A DNA stretch of 51,869 nucleotides from an uncultured Olsenella sp. (GTDB lineage: Bacteria; Actinomycetota; Coriobacteriia; Coriobacteriales; Atopobiaceae): assembly GCA_900548775.1 (NCBI GenBank), contig URLM01000009.1:1-51869 (forward strand). The letters are read 5' to 3'. The notes beneath the pieces were generated by a model. That model did no database searches and was not told where the DNA came from. It saw nothing but the letters and a program-made list of their open reading frames with translations. This document shows positions 8,990 to 16,643 of this stretch, piece after piece. Both the position numbers and the translations under genes were made by a program. How positions within the stretch are numbered: the first letter of the stretch is position 1; each line of letters starts with the position of its first letter.

Positions 8990-9736
8990 ATGGCGACGCT
9001 CTATCTGAATGCAGAGAAGACAACGGTTGCTCCTTACGTTATCTTTTCGGGCGACCCTTGGCGCGTTGAAGTCCTGAAGCGCTATTTGGATAACCCCACT
9101 CACGTTGCGTTTAACCGGGAGTTCAATACATATACGGGGAGTTATAGGGGTGTCCCAATCACGGTGAGCTCTACGGGAATCGGTGCGCCATCCGCGGCAA
9201 TCGCTTTGGAAGAAATGTACGAAGCGGGGATGGTGGTTGCCGTGAGAATGGGAACTTCGATGTCGCTCGTGGATGACATGCTCGGCAATTTCATCATTCC
9301 CGCGGCAGTGGTGAGACGCGATGGCACGAGTGACACCTACGTCGAGCGCGGGTATCCTGCAGTTGCCGATATCGAGCTCGTCAACGCCATGAACAAGACG
9401 GTCGCGGACCATGGCCGCAGGTACCTTAACGGGATAACTTGCAGCATGGATGGCTTCTACACCCAAATGCATGACTCGCGCCTGTCCAAAGAACAGGGGA
9501 GGGACATCTCTTCAACCTTTGATGAGATGAAGAGGCTTCATGTCTGCGCGATTGATATGGAGTCGAGTTGCATTCTCACGGTTGCGCGACTTATGGGAGT
9601 AAGGGCTTGTGTTGTTACCGTCGCAACGGTACTGGAGAACCTCAAGGACAGCCTCAAAGGGGATGAAAGGACATCGGCGGAAGATTTGCTCTGCCGGGTG
9701 ACTCTTGAGGGACTTGCGCGATTTGCGGCGGTTTGA
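8990..9736 (+). CDS. Nucleoside phosphorylase (uridine/purine phosphorylase family)
   Basis: Hexameric-type nucleoside phosphorylase of 248 residues that splits a nucleoside with phosphate into base and ribose-1-phosphate. Family marks are STGIGAPSAAIALEEM (about 56-72), the phosphate/ribose region VRMGTSMSL, and AIDMESSCILTVARLMG, where the Met-Glu-Ser triad contacts the ribose. ATG 8990 gives 12-base spacing from GGAAGGA; GTG 8981 is closer to the site but lies within the kinase stop overlap. It belongs to the operon with the importer and kinase. Pyrimidine versus purine preference cannot be decided reliably here. Confidence 0.88.
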   Translation: MATLYLNAEKTTVAPYVIFSGDPWRVEVLKRYLDNPTHVAFNREFNTYTGSYRGVPITVSSTGIGAPSAAIALEEMYEAGMVVAVRMGTSMSLVDDMLGNFIIPAAVVRRDGTSDTYVERGYPAVADIELVNAMNKTVADHGRRYLNGITCSMDGFYTQMHDSRLSKEQGRDISSTFDEMKRLHVCAIDMESSCILTVARLMGVRACVVTVATVLENLKDSLKGDERTSAEDLLCRVTLEGLARFAAV

Positions 9737-9778
9737 TGCAACTTGTTTGCGGGAAGACCCATGGAAAGGACGAGAGAG

Positions 9779-10576
9779 ATGAAGAGCATAAATGATGTGA
9801 TAAAGGTCCGCGGGGGATTTATTATCGGCATGGTGCACTGCCTGCCGCTCCCGGGTTCGCCATCATATCAGGGTGACATTAACAAGGTTATGGAGCAGGC
9901 TGTCGAAGATGCGAAAACGCTTGAGCGCGGTGGCGTTGATGCAGTGATGGTTGAGAACACCAATGACAGCCCGTTTACCGAGCTCATTTCGAAGACTCAG
10001 GTTGCCGCTCTTTCCGCAGCGACAGCGCTTGTTAAAAAAGAAGTTAACATTCCCGTTGGTGTGGATGCCTCCTTTAACGATTGCGAAGCCAGCCTAGGTA
10101 TCGCCGTTGCAAATGGCTGCGACTTTATTCGTGTGCCAGCATTTGTCGACACGGTGGTTAACTGGTGCGGCATCGTTACTCCATGTGCATACAAGGTGAT
10201 TGATCTGCGTAAGCGTCTCAATGCCGAGAACGTTATGCTGCTCTGCGACATCCAAGTGAAGCACAGCAACATGCTTCTCTCCCAGGTTCCTATTGAGGAG
10301 AGCGCGAAGAATGCCGTTGCTGCCGGGGCTGATGCGATTGTTGTCACTGGAACAACAACAGGCGAAGAGACGCCGATTGACATGATCCAGCGCGTAAAGA
10401 ACGTAGTTAATATTCCGGTGATGGCGGGCTCGGGCATTAATCCGAATGATATTGCGGAACAGTTCAAGATTGCCGACGGAGCAATTGTGGGATCTACGTT
10501 CAAAAAAGGCGGCCTCACGACTAATCCGGTCGACTACGAGCTTGTGAGAAAGCTACTTGCACCGCTTGGTAGGTAA
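9779..10576 (+). CDS. BtpA/SgcQ-family TIM-barrel protein
   Basis: 265-residue protein of the BtpA family (named after a cyanobacterial photosystem I factor, but common in heterotrophs as SgcQ). Recognisable parts are GMVHCLPLPGSP at the start, GGVDAVMVENTNDSPF, the barrel strands VGVDASFND and FIRVPAFVDTVVN, and the C-terminal phosphate-binding-like VMAGSGINPNDI...GAIVGSTFK. Biochemical activity is unknown for the family; the fold and end motif suggest a phosphorylated substrate. ATG 9779 follows GGAAAGGA at 8 bases. It sits between a nucleoside phosphorylase and an alcohol dehydrogenase, suggesting a step in ribose-phosphate conversion. Confidence 0.87.
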   Translation: MKSINDVIKVRGGFIIGMVHCLPLPGSPSYQGDINKVMEQAVEDAKTLERGGVDAVMVENTNDSPFTELISKTQVAALSAATALVKKEVNIPVGVDASFNDCEASLGIAVANGCDFIRVPAFVDTVVNWCGIVTPCAYKVIDLRKRLNAENVMLLCDIQVKHSNMLLSQVPIEESAKNAVAAGADAIVVTGTTTGEETPIDMIQRVKNVVNIPVMAGSGINPNDIAEQFKIADGAIVGSTFKKGGLTTNPVDYELVRKLLAPLGR

Positions 10577-10638
10577 CTGAATCTAATAACTGTCTGCTCC
10601 GGCGAAACTTTGCTGGAAAGAAAGGTGGTACGACAACA

Positions 10639-11790
10639 ATGATGAGGCCAATGAAGCTTGCGGGTAGTGAGCTGATGTTTGGTGAGGGAAGCCTGGAGTA
10701 CATCAAGACCTCCGTGCGCTGCAAGAAGGCTTTTATCGTTATTGGTGGTCATGCGGTTGAGCGCAATGGTTCACTTGATAGGGTTGAAGAGTACTTTCAT
10801 GACGGCGGGGCAGAGACCTTTGTATTCAAGGGGGTAGAGCCCGATCCTCATTTCTCTACCGTTTCCCGTGGCGCGCAAAGCATGCTTGAGCAAAAGCCAG
10901 ACCTGATTTGCGCCTTGGGCGGAGGCTCTGTAATGGATGCCGCTAAGACTATGTGGGTAATGTACGAGCATCCAGAGCTTAAAGAGCTTGACCAGATTTT
11001 GCACACTAAGCCACTGCCCAAGCTTCGCACGAAAGCTCGTTTTATGTGCATCCCCACGACTTCTGGTACCGCGTCCGAGGTGTCGCGCTCCGTTGTCATC
11101 ACCGATGACGAGAAGGGTCGAAAGCATGGCCTTGGTGACATGGAAATGATGCCAGACATCGCCATTTGCGATCCCGACGTGACCAAGAGCATGCCACAAC
11201 ACGTTACCGCCGAAACCGGCATGGATGCACTTACTCACGCGGTCGAGGCCCTCGTCTCAAATAGGGCCAATTATGTTGCCGACATTCTCGCCACCGCGGC
11301 AGCGGTTGATATCGTTACGTGGCTTCCTAAGGCATATGCCAACGGCGATGACATTCAAGCTCGCGAGATGATGTGCGATGCGTCTATGACTGCCGGACTT
11401 GCCTTCACGAACGTATCGCTTGGAATCGATCACTCTATGGCTCAGACCATTGGCGGTTTCTTCCCAATTGCCCACGGTCGCATATGCGCGATTCTTCTTC
11501 CTTACACCATTGAGTGGAACAGCAGAGATGAGTGGGCAAAGAAGCGCTATGCGGATCTCGCAGATAAGATGGGAGCGACTGATCTGGCGCAGCTTGTCCG
11601 AGATCTTAACACGCAGCTGGAAATACCCAACACTGTAAAGGATGCGGGTATTGACGAAGAGGCTTACCTGAACAATCTTCAGGAGATGGCGGAGACCTCG
11701 CTTCACGACGGATGCACAAAGACGAACCCCGTTATTCCGACAGTTCCCGAATTCGCTGACCTTCTCAAGAAGGCTTACTACGGAGCGTAG
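10639..11790 (+). CDS. Iron-dependent alcohol dehydrogenase (group III)
   Basis: NAD(P)-dependent alcohol dehydrogenase of 383 residues. The nucleotide-binding GGGSVMDAAKTMW lies near residue 95. Metal ligands are visible: Asp in ICDPDVT/MDALTHAVE and His in THAVE, then His in GIDHSMAQ and His in FPIAHGR. Such enzymes interconvert short aldehydes and alcohols and commonly regenerate NAD+ in fermentation. Here an aldehyde released from a sugar phosphate is the likely substrate. A clearly similar paralogue lies at 45627 in the PTS island, sharing the MDAAK.MWV.YE.PE.K stretch and the end AYYG or KKAYYG/RRAYYG. RBS AAAGGTGG precedes ATG 10639; ATG 10642 is an alternative. Confidence 0.93.
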   Translation: MMRPMKLAGSELMFGEGSLEYIKTSVRCKKAFIVIGGHAVERNGSLDRVEEYFHDGGAETFVFKGVEPDPHFSTVSRGAQSMLEQKPDLICALGGGSVMDAAKTMWVMYEHPELKELDQILHTKPLPKLRTKARFMCIPTTSGTASEVSRSVVITDDEKGRKHGLGDMEMMPDIAICDPDVTKSMPQHVTAETGMDALTHAVEALVSNRANYVADILATAAAVDIVTWLPKAYANGDDIQAREMMCDASMTAGLAFTNVSLGIDHSMAQTIGGFFPIAHGRICAILLPYTIEWNSRDEWAKKRYADLADKMGATDLAQLVRDLNTQLEIPNTVKDAGIDEEAYLNNLQEMAETSLHDGCTKTNPVIPTVPEFADLLKKAYYGA

Positions 11791-11836
11791 CGAAGCCAGA
11801 TGGGGCTGTGTTGACAATAGAGGAGGCGCGTACTAA

Positions 11837-12553
11837 ATGAAGCTCATTCTTTATCTCTCAAATGGGTATCCAACCATCGAGAGCAGCATTGAGATGGCAA
11901 AGACGTATGTGGATGCGGGCTGCGACATGATCGAGATGGATTTTCCTAGCCGCAACCCCTTCCTAGAGGGTGAATTTATAGCCGGCAGGATGGCAAAAGC
12001 CCTTGAAAATGAGCCGAATTACGATAAGTACATGGAGGGTATGGCTCGGGCACGTACTTTGCTTCCTGACACCAAGTTCATCATTATGACCTACGAGAAC
12101 ACTGTTCTTGAAATTGGCGTATCGCGATTCATTGACTTTTGCAAAGACAATGGGTTTGAGGACATTATCTTGGTTGGACCAGATGGGGACACGGTTAAGA
12201 ACGAGCTTATTTCGTCTGGCCTAAAGATCAGCTGCTACGTGCAGTTCAATCTTCCGGAAGAGGAAGTTCGCCAAGCGTTGGAATCGAACGGCTTCACTTA
12301 CATGCAGGCAGTACCCGCTCCCGGACAGGCGACTCCTCAACATCCAACGCTCAAATCCTGTATCGACTATTTGCGCGAGCGTGGATTGAAAAATCCGATA
12401 TATTGCGGAGTTGGGGTACATACTCCGAAGGATGCTCAAATGGTGAGAGAGGCTGGCGGCGACGGATTTTTCGTGGGTTCAACCATCCTCAAGCTTCACG
12501 ACAACGTTCCCGCACTTATCGAGAAGATTCATGAGTTCAAGGAGAAGTGCTGA
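11837..12553 (+). CDS. TrpA-like TIM-barrel protein (tryptophan synthase alpha homologue without TrpB)
   Basis: 238-residue homologue of the tryptophan synthase alpha subunit, which performs retro-aldol cleavage of indole-glycerol phosphate to indole and glyceraldehyde-3-phosphate. The catalytic Glu is kept (Glu33 in DMIEMDFPSRNP, matching LELGVPFSDP). The second acid is Glu44 (FLEGE) where TrpA has Asp. The phosphate-site loops survive as YCGVGVHTPKDA (189-200) and FVGSTILK (212-219). Loop 6 is changed: TYMQAVPAPGQAT replaces TYLLSRxGVTG. No trpB or other trp gene is nearby, so a role in tryptophan synthesis is unlikely. It is the last gene of the cluster, behind a strong GAGGAGG. I infer a different retro-aldol reaction on a phosphorylated sugar. 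Confidence 0.87.
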   Translation: MKLILYLSNGYPTIESSIEMAKTYVDAGCDMIEMDFPSRNPFLEGEFIAGRMAKALENEPNYDKYMEGMARARTLLPDTKFIIMTYENTVLEIGVSRFIDFCKDNGFEDIILVGPDGDTVKNELISSGLKISCYVQFNLPEEEVRQALESNGFTYMQAVPAPGQATPQHPTLKSCIDYLRERGLKNPIYCGVGVHTPKDAQMVREAGGDGFFVGSTILKLHDNVPALIEKIHEFKEKC

Positions 12554-12600
12554 GTTTTTCAGATGAAATATTCTGCGTAAATCAGTGAGACAATCAGACG

Positions 12601-12635
12601 CGGCCCCTGCTCAACACTGCGGGGGCCGTATTTTT
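12601..12635 (+). terminator. Rho-independent terminator of the first catabolic cluster
   Basis: CGGCCCCTGC (12601-12610) pairs with GCGGGGGCCG (12619-12628), ten pairs including one G-T, with an 8-base loop, followed by TATTTTTGG. It lies 48 bases after the TrpA-like gene and marks the end of the lower-GC cluster. Confidence 0.88.
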
Positions 12636-12691
12636 GGTCTGCAGAGCGATAATCTTTACAGGACATCAAACCGGTATTGTGGGAGGCTCCT

Positions 12692-13354
12692 ATGCTCGAG
12701 GCGGCTATATTCGATCTTGATGGTTTGATGTTCGACACCGAGCCAATATGGGTCTCGGCATGGGAGCCTGCGTTCAAAGAGCAGGGGCTAGAGCTCAAGC
12801 CCGGGCTGGTGAAGCGCTTCTTTGGCATGAGCCAGTCTCGCATCGAGGAACTTGTTGCCCAAGCGTACGGCAACGACCCTCGCGCGATTTCGGCCGTCCG
12901 CGAGCACGTCCGCATTGGCATTGAGGAGATGCTTGCGAACGGAGCTCCCAAGAAGCCGGGTCTTGACGAGCTGCTCGCACTGCTTTCCGACAAGGGAGTT
13001 CCCTGCGCGGTTGCATCCGCATCTCCCAGGACACTTGTGGAGGCGCACCTTCGCAAGGGCGGTGTCGAGGCATACTTCTCGGCAGTTATTGCCGGGGATG
13101 ACGGCTTGCCATCAAAGCCTGCGCCTGACGTGTTTTTGGAAGCGGCCTGCCGCCTCCATGCTGCGCCGGCAAGTTCTCTTGTGCTCGAGGACAGCCCCAA
13201 TGGCATCCGCGCCGCCTCTGCCGGCGGCTTTCTCTCGGTTATGGTTCCAGACATGATTGCTCCCACGCCGGAGACGCGAAGGTTTGCGACGCGCGTCTGC
13301 AGCTCGTTGCTCGACGTCCGCGACCTCATCGCCAAAGGAGAGCTTGGCCGATAG
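12692..13354 (+). CDS. HAD-superfamily phosphatase/phosphoglucomutase-like protein
   Basis: 220-residue HAD hydrolase of the beta-phosphoglucomutase/phosphatase subgroup with an alpha-helical cap. Motif I is IFDLDGLMFDTE (nucleophile Asp at about residue 8), motif II VASASPRT, motif III KPAPDVF and motif IV LEDSPNGIRAA. The substrate is probably a small sugar phosphate but cannot be specified. ATG 12692 is chosen because GGGAGG precedes it; a TTG 15 bases upstream lacks a site. GC content and codon use are clearly those of the core genome, unlike the cluster just before it. The stop codon lies in the loop of a small hairpin (GGCCGA/TCGGCC, 13346-13364). Confidence 0.9.
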   Translation: MLEAAIFDLDGLMFDTEPIWVSAWEPAFKEQGLELKPGLVKRFFGMSQSRIEELVAQAYGNDPRAISAVREHVRIGIEEMLANGAPKKPGLDELLALLSDKGVPCAVASASPRTLVEAHLRKGGVEAYFSAVIAGDDGLPSKPAPDVFLEAACRLHAAPASSLVLEDSPNGIRAASAGGFLSVMVPDMIAPTPETRRFATRVCSSLLDVRDLIAKGELGR

Positions 13355-13758
13355 CTTCTCGGCCTGTTAGGCAGCTTCGTTCTGGGTAGGCTCCTCGGTT
13401 CACGGCCAACCTAAGGAGATGCTCCAGATTACTGGGCTGAGAAGGACCAAAACGTCGGCTATTGCAGCCTGGGAGGCAGCCGTTCTCGCCATACGTGGCG
13501 CTCTTATGCACTACCTTGAGAGCATGGTTGTTGACCTTGGCATGCTGATGCTTGTTCATCTTTTTTTCGAAGAGCTGGGCCGGGTCGGTACCCTGGCCCC
13601 CACGTGTTTGCGTACATGCGTGCAAACAGATTGCCCGTTAACCGCTTGCGGCGTGCCTGTTGCCGCTCACGTAAACCGAATGCATAAATCGATTTATCAA
13701 TCCTCCCGAGGGTAAGGGTCTTAGTGCGTTTGGGTTCAACAGTCGTTGGGAGGAAATC
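13355..13758. other. 404-base intergenic region without a supported gene
   Basis: Neither strand has a convincing coding frame: the plus frame 13419-13715 and the minus frame 13326-13625 show no domain or ribosome site. A hairpin (GGGCCGGGT against ACCCTGGCCC, 13577-13599) is present but has no T-run on either strand. GGGAGGAAATC at its 3' end is the ribosome site of the SDR gene. I see nothing else. Confidence 0.5.
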
Positions 13759-14508
13759 ATGTTTGAAATCAATGACAAGACGGCGGTTGTGACTGGCGGC
13801 ACCTCGGGCATAGGCCTGGCCACCGCAAAGGCATTCCTCGAGAAGGGCGCAAAGGTTGTTATCGCCGGCCGTAACGAGGAGCGCGGCGCCAAGGCGCTTG
13901 AGGAGCTCAAGGCCGTATCTCCCGACGTTGTCTTCCACAAGACCGATACCAGCGATCCTGCGCAGGTCAAGGACCTCATCGACTTTGCCGTGAAGACTTA
14001 CGGCTCGGTCGATATCATGTACAACAATGCCGGCATCGCCAACTTCCTCCCTGTTGACCAGATGAGCGACGAGGACTTCAACAAGCTCATCTCCATTAAC
14101 CTTACCGGCGTGTTCTACGGCATCAAGTACGCGGCGCTCCAGATGGAGAAGCAGGGCCACGGCGGTGCCATCGTGAGCACCTCCTCCATCGAGGGGACTA
14201 TCGGCGACCCCAACCTGCCGTCCTACAACGCTGCAAAGGGCGGCGTGAACCTGCTTACGCAGTCCGCGGCGCTGGCGCTTGCCAAGTACAACATTCGCGT
14301 GAACACCGTCAACCCCGGCTACATCTACACCGGCATGATCAACGAGAAGACGATGGGCGAGGATGGCATGAAGCGCCTCGAGTCCCTGCATCCGCTGGGA
14401 CGCCTTGGCAAGGCCGAGGAGATTGCCCACGGCGTGGTGTTCCTCGTCGAGAACGAGTTCACCACCGGCACGCACCTCTACATCGATGGCGGCTACACCG
14501 CGCAGTAG
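13759..14508 (+). CDS. Short-chain dehydrogenase/reductase (SDR)
   Basis: Classical NAD(P)-dependent SDR of 249 residues. Cofactor motif TGGTSGIGLA lies at about 12-21 and the structural NNAG at about 90. The catalytic triad is Ser in VSTSSIEG plus YNAAK (Tyr and Lys around residues 155-159). The C-terminal GTHLYIDGGYT is typical. An Arg-rich start to the second strand (AGRNEERG) suggests NADP preference. The substrate is unknown; relatives act on 3-oxoacyl groups, sugars, steroids and bile acids. It stands alone between two intergenic regions with a good GGAGGAAATC ribosome site, so it is probably monocistronic. Confidence 0.92.
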   Translation: MFEINDKTAVVTGGTSGIGLATAKAFLEKGAKVVIAGRNEERGAKALEELKAVSPDVVFHKTDTSDPAQVKDLIDFAVKTYGSVDIMYNNAGIANFLPVDQMSDEDFNKLISINLTGVFYGIKYAALQMEKQGHGGAIVSTSSIEGTIGDPNLPSYNAAKGGVNLLTQSAALALAKYNIRVNTVNPGYIYTGMINEKTMGEDGMKRLESLHPLGRLGKAEEIAHGVVFLVENEFTTGTHLYIDGGYTAQ

Positions 14509-14547
14509 CGCACGGGCGTCAATATCTGTGACAGGAGCCGGCTGTCC

Positions 14548-14615
14548 GTCACAGATTCGTACCCGAATGTGTGACGCGCGCAGGTCGCAACAGATTCGAA
14601 CTACGAATGAGTGAC
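14548..14615 (+). repeat. Dispersed paired-palindrome repeat, copy 1
   Basis: The first palindrome is GTCACAGATTCG-TACC-CGAATGTGTGAC (14548-14575, one mismatch). A GCGCGCAGG spacer follows, then a worn second palindrome with arms CAACAGATTCG and CGAATGAGTGAC ending at 14615, and another GCGCGCAGG after it. The same two-hairpin unit occurs at 18862, 26444 and 27827. Confidence 0.85.
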
Positions 14616-14660
14616 GCGCGCAGGCTGGCTGCTGTAAAAGATTCGCCATTGCAGCCCCCT

Positions 14661-14695
14661 CGGCCCTCCGATGCCAGTGCGGTGTCGGAGGGCCG
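14661..14695. terminator. Strong hairpin downstream of the SDR gene
   Basis: CGGCCCTCCGA (14661-14671) pairs perfectly with TCGGAGGGCCG (14685-14695) over a 13-base loop. No T-run follows on the plus strand, so it may end transcription only weakly, but its place after the SDR gene suggests a terminator or mRNA 3' end. Confidence 0.5.
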
Positions 14696-14701
14696 CGTCA
14701 T

Positions 14702-14741
14702 GAGACAAAGGGGCTGTCCCTTCGTCTCGCCCCCTTGTCTC
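14702..14741. repeat. GAGACAAAGGGGC palindrome
   Basis: GAGACAAAGGGGC (14702-14714) pairs with GCCCCCTTGTCTC (14729-14741) with one mismatch. Palindromes beginning GAGACAAAGGG and ending CCCTTTGTCTC are, as I recall, common intergenic elements in coriobacteria and clostridia. Only one copy is in this window. It lies between the SDR gene and tmk. Confidence 0.6.
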
Positions 14742-14818
14742 ACCCACCATCTCACCATGGTGACCTGCTAAAGTAGTTCGGCTATCTATGTAGGTACGTT
14801 TTGACCGAGAGGGGGAGC

Positions 14819-15493
14819 ATGGCGACAACGGGCGAGAAGGGAGGCCTCTTCCTTACGCTGGAGGGCATCGACGGCTGCGGCAAGACCACGCAGGCGGCTC
14901 GTCTTGCGGATGCCCTTGAAACCGCTGGCTGCGATGTCGTGCGCCTGCGCGAGCCCGGAGGTACGGCCATCTCCGAGAAGATCCGCAGCCTGCTGCTTGA
15001 CCCCTCCAACGCCGAAATGTGCCCAGAGTGCGAGCTTCTCCTCTATGAGGCGAGCCGCGCGCAGCTGGTGAGGCAGGTCATCGCGCCCGCGCTCGAGCGC
15101 GGAGCCATCGTGGTCTGCGATCGCTTCTTCGACTCGACCTTGGCCTATCAGGAGGCGGCGAGAGGTCTCTCCTCCCAGGTCGTGAGGGTAGCCAACTCGT
15201 TGGGGAGCTGCGGCGTCACGCCCGACCGCACGGTGGTGCTGGACGTCGACCCAACACTTGCGCTCTCGCGCGCAACGGCAGGTGGCGCGGACCGCCTCGA
15301 GGCGGAGGGCATTGCCTTCGAGCGTCGCGTTCGTGACGGCTACCTGCGTCTTGTTAGCGAGGAGCCCAACCGCGTGCGCCTGGTGGACGCCTCCGGCACA
15401 CCGGACGAGGTGTACTCTGCGCTTCTCGACGCCCTTGCGGACGTCCTTCCCGCGTCGCTTGCAGCGGAGGCGGAGACCCATGGCCGCGGCTAG
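14819..15493 (+). CDS. tmk: Thymidylate kinase
   Basis: 224-residue dTMP kinase that makes dTDP for DNA synthesis. The P-loop is GIDGCGKTT at 16-24, the DR(F/Y) motif is VVCDRFFDSTLAYQ (about 101-114), and the LID region follows VLDVDPTLALSRA. ATG 14819 is chosen after GAGGGGGAGC; a TTG 18 bases upstream is less likely. The 3' end overlaps holB by 14 bases. tmk-holB-ricT is the conserved order seen in Bacillus and relatives, supporting all three calls. Confidence 0.96.
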   Translation: MATTGEKGGLFLTLEGIDGCGKTTQAARLADALETAGCDVVRLREPGGTAISEKIRSLLLDPSNAEMCPECELLLYEASRAQLVRQVIAPALERGAIVVCDRFFDSTLAYQEAARGLSSQVVRVANSLGSCGVTPDRTVVLDVDPTLALSRATAGGADRLEAEGIAFERRVRDGYLRLVSEEPNRVRLVDASGTPDEVYSALLDALADVLPASLAAEAETHGRG

Positions 15494-16643
15494 GGATGGT
15501 GTCGCGCCCATGCACCCTGCCGCAGTGCTCGACGCGCTTGGTGACCAGCCGCGCGTTCGGGACCTTCTCGCCTCTGCCGTGCGCGAGGGGCGCCTCTCTC
15601 ACGCCTACCTGTTTGTGGGCGCGCCTGGCTCTGGCATGGAGGAGGCGGCGCTCGCCCTGGCACAGTGCGTGATTTGCCCCAACGATGGCTGCGGCACCTG
15701 TGACGACTGTCGCCGCGTGACACATCGCACCCATCCCGACGTGCAGTGGCTTGCCCCGGGAAGCGTGACTGGCTACCTCGTCGACCAGGTTCGCGGCCTC
15801 ATCGAGGGGGTGAACCGCGCGCCCAGCCGCGCCCGTGCGAAGGCATATGTGATCGAGAAGGCCGGCCTTCTCCGCGGCACCTCGGCAAACGCGCTGCTCA
15901 AGACCATCGAGGAGCCTCCGGATGGCGTGGTGTTCATCCTTCTCGCCCGTTCGGTGGCGTCCGTGCTCCCCACCATCGTCTCGCGCTGCCAGGTTGTGCC
16001 GTTTCGCACCATCGCTCCGGACGTGGCGCTCGACGAGGTCATGCACCGTTCCGGCGCAAGCGAGTGGGAGTCCCGCGTGGCGCTGGCGGTTGCCGGTACC
16101 CCCTCGCGTGCCCGCGAGTTCCTGGCGTCCCCCTCGCGTCGCGAGGTGAGGCGCCTGGTCGTGCGCATCATGGACGAGCTGTCGCGCGACGACTCATGGG
16201 ACGTGCTCTGCTCGGCGCGCGACCTTCTGGCGGCGGTGCGCGTGCCCCTGAAGGACGTCCAGGTCGCCCAGGACGAGGCGGCCAAGGAGAGCGCGGACTT
16301 CCTTACCGCCTCGGCGCTCAAGCAGGTGGCCGATGCGAACAAGCGCGAGCTTACGGCACGTGAGCGTTCGGGTATCATGGAAGCTCTGGCTGCTGCGGAC
16401 TCGCTCCTGCGCGACGTGCTCGTTCGCTGTGAGGGCGTGTCGCAGAAGATCGTGAACGAGGATGCGGCTGCCGTGGTCGACCGGCTTGCCGCGTCGACGG
16501 GAACGCCGGGCGCCCTTGCCGCGCTCGAGGCCGTCTCGTCCGCTGCCGACGACCTCACGCACAACGTATCACCCCAGCTGGCCCTCGAGGTCATGCTTCT
16601 TCGCATCAAGGAGGCACTTGCATGCCCACCGTCATTCCGGTGA
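15480..16643 (+). CDS. holB: DNA polymerase III subunit delta'
   Basis: Clamp-loader subunit of 387 residues. The AAA+ core has a degenerate P-loop (GAPGSGMEEAALALAQ), as expected for delta', which does not hydrolyse ATP. Then come the zinc module CPNDGCGTCDDC, the SANALLKTIEEPP helix and the SRC motif IVSRCQVVPF, which supplies the arginine finger to a neighbouring subunit. ATG 15480 overlaps tmk; ATG 15510 is a plausible alternative start 10 codons later. The C-terminal third is helical and weakly conserved. The stop overlaps the start of ricT, so tmk, holB and ricT are probably translationally coupled. Confidence 0.93.
   Translation: MAAARDGVAPMHPAAVLDALGDQPRVRDLLASAVREGRLSHAYLFVGAPGSGMEEAALALAQCVICPNDGCGTCDDCRRVTHRTHPDVQWLAPGSVTGYLVDQVRGLIEGVNRAPSRARAKAYVIEKAGLLRGTSANALLKTIEEPPDGVVFILLARSVASVLPTIVSRCQVVPFRTIAPDVALDEVMHRSGASEWESRVALAVAGTPSRAREFLASPSRREVRRLVVRIMDELSRDDSWDVLCSARDLLAAVRVPLKDVQVAQDEAAKESADFLTASALKQVADANKRELTARERSGIMEALAAADSLLRDVLVRCEGVSQKIVNEDAAAVVDRLAASTGTPGALAALEAVSSAADDLTHNVSPQLALEVMLLRIKEALACPPSFR

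Noticed and set aside
11837..12553. Assignment as genuine tryptophan synthase alpha subunit
   Set aside because: No trpB or other trp gene nearby, changed second acid and loop 6, and an operon context of nucleoside catabolism.
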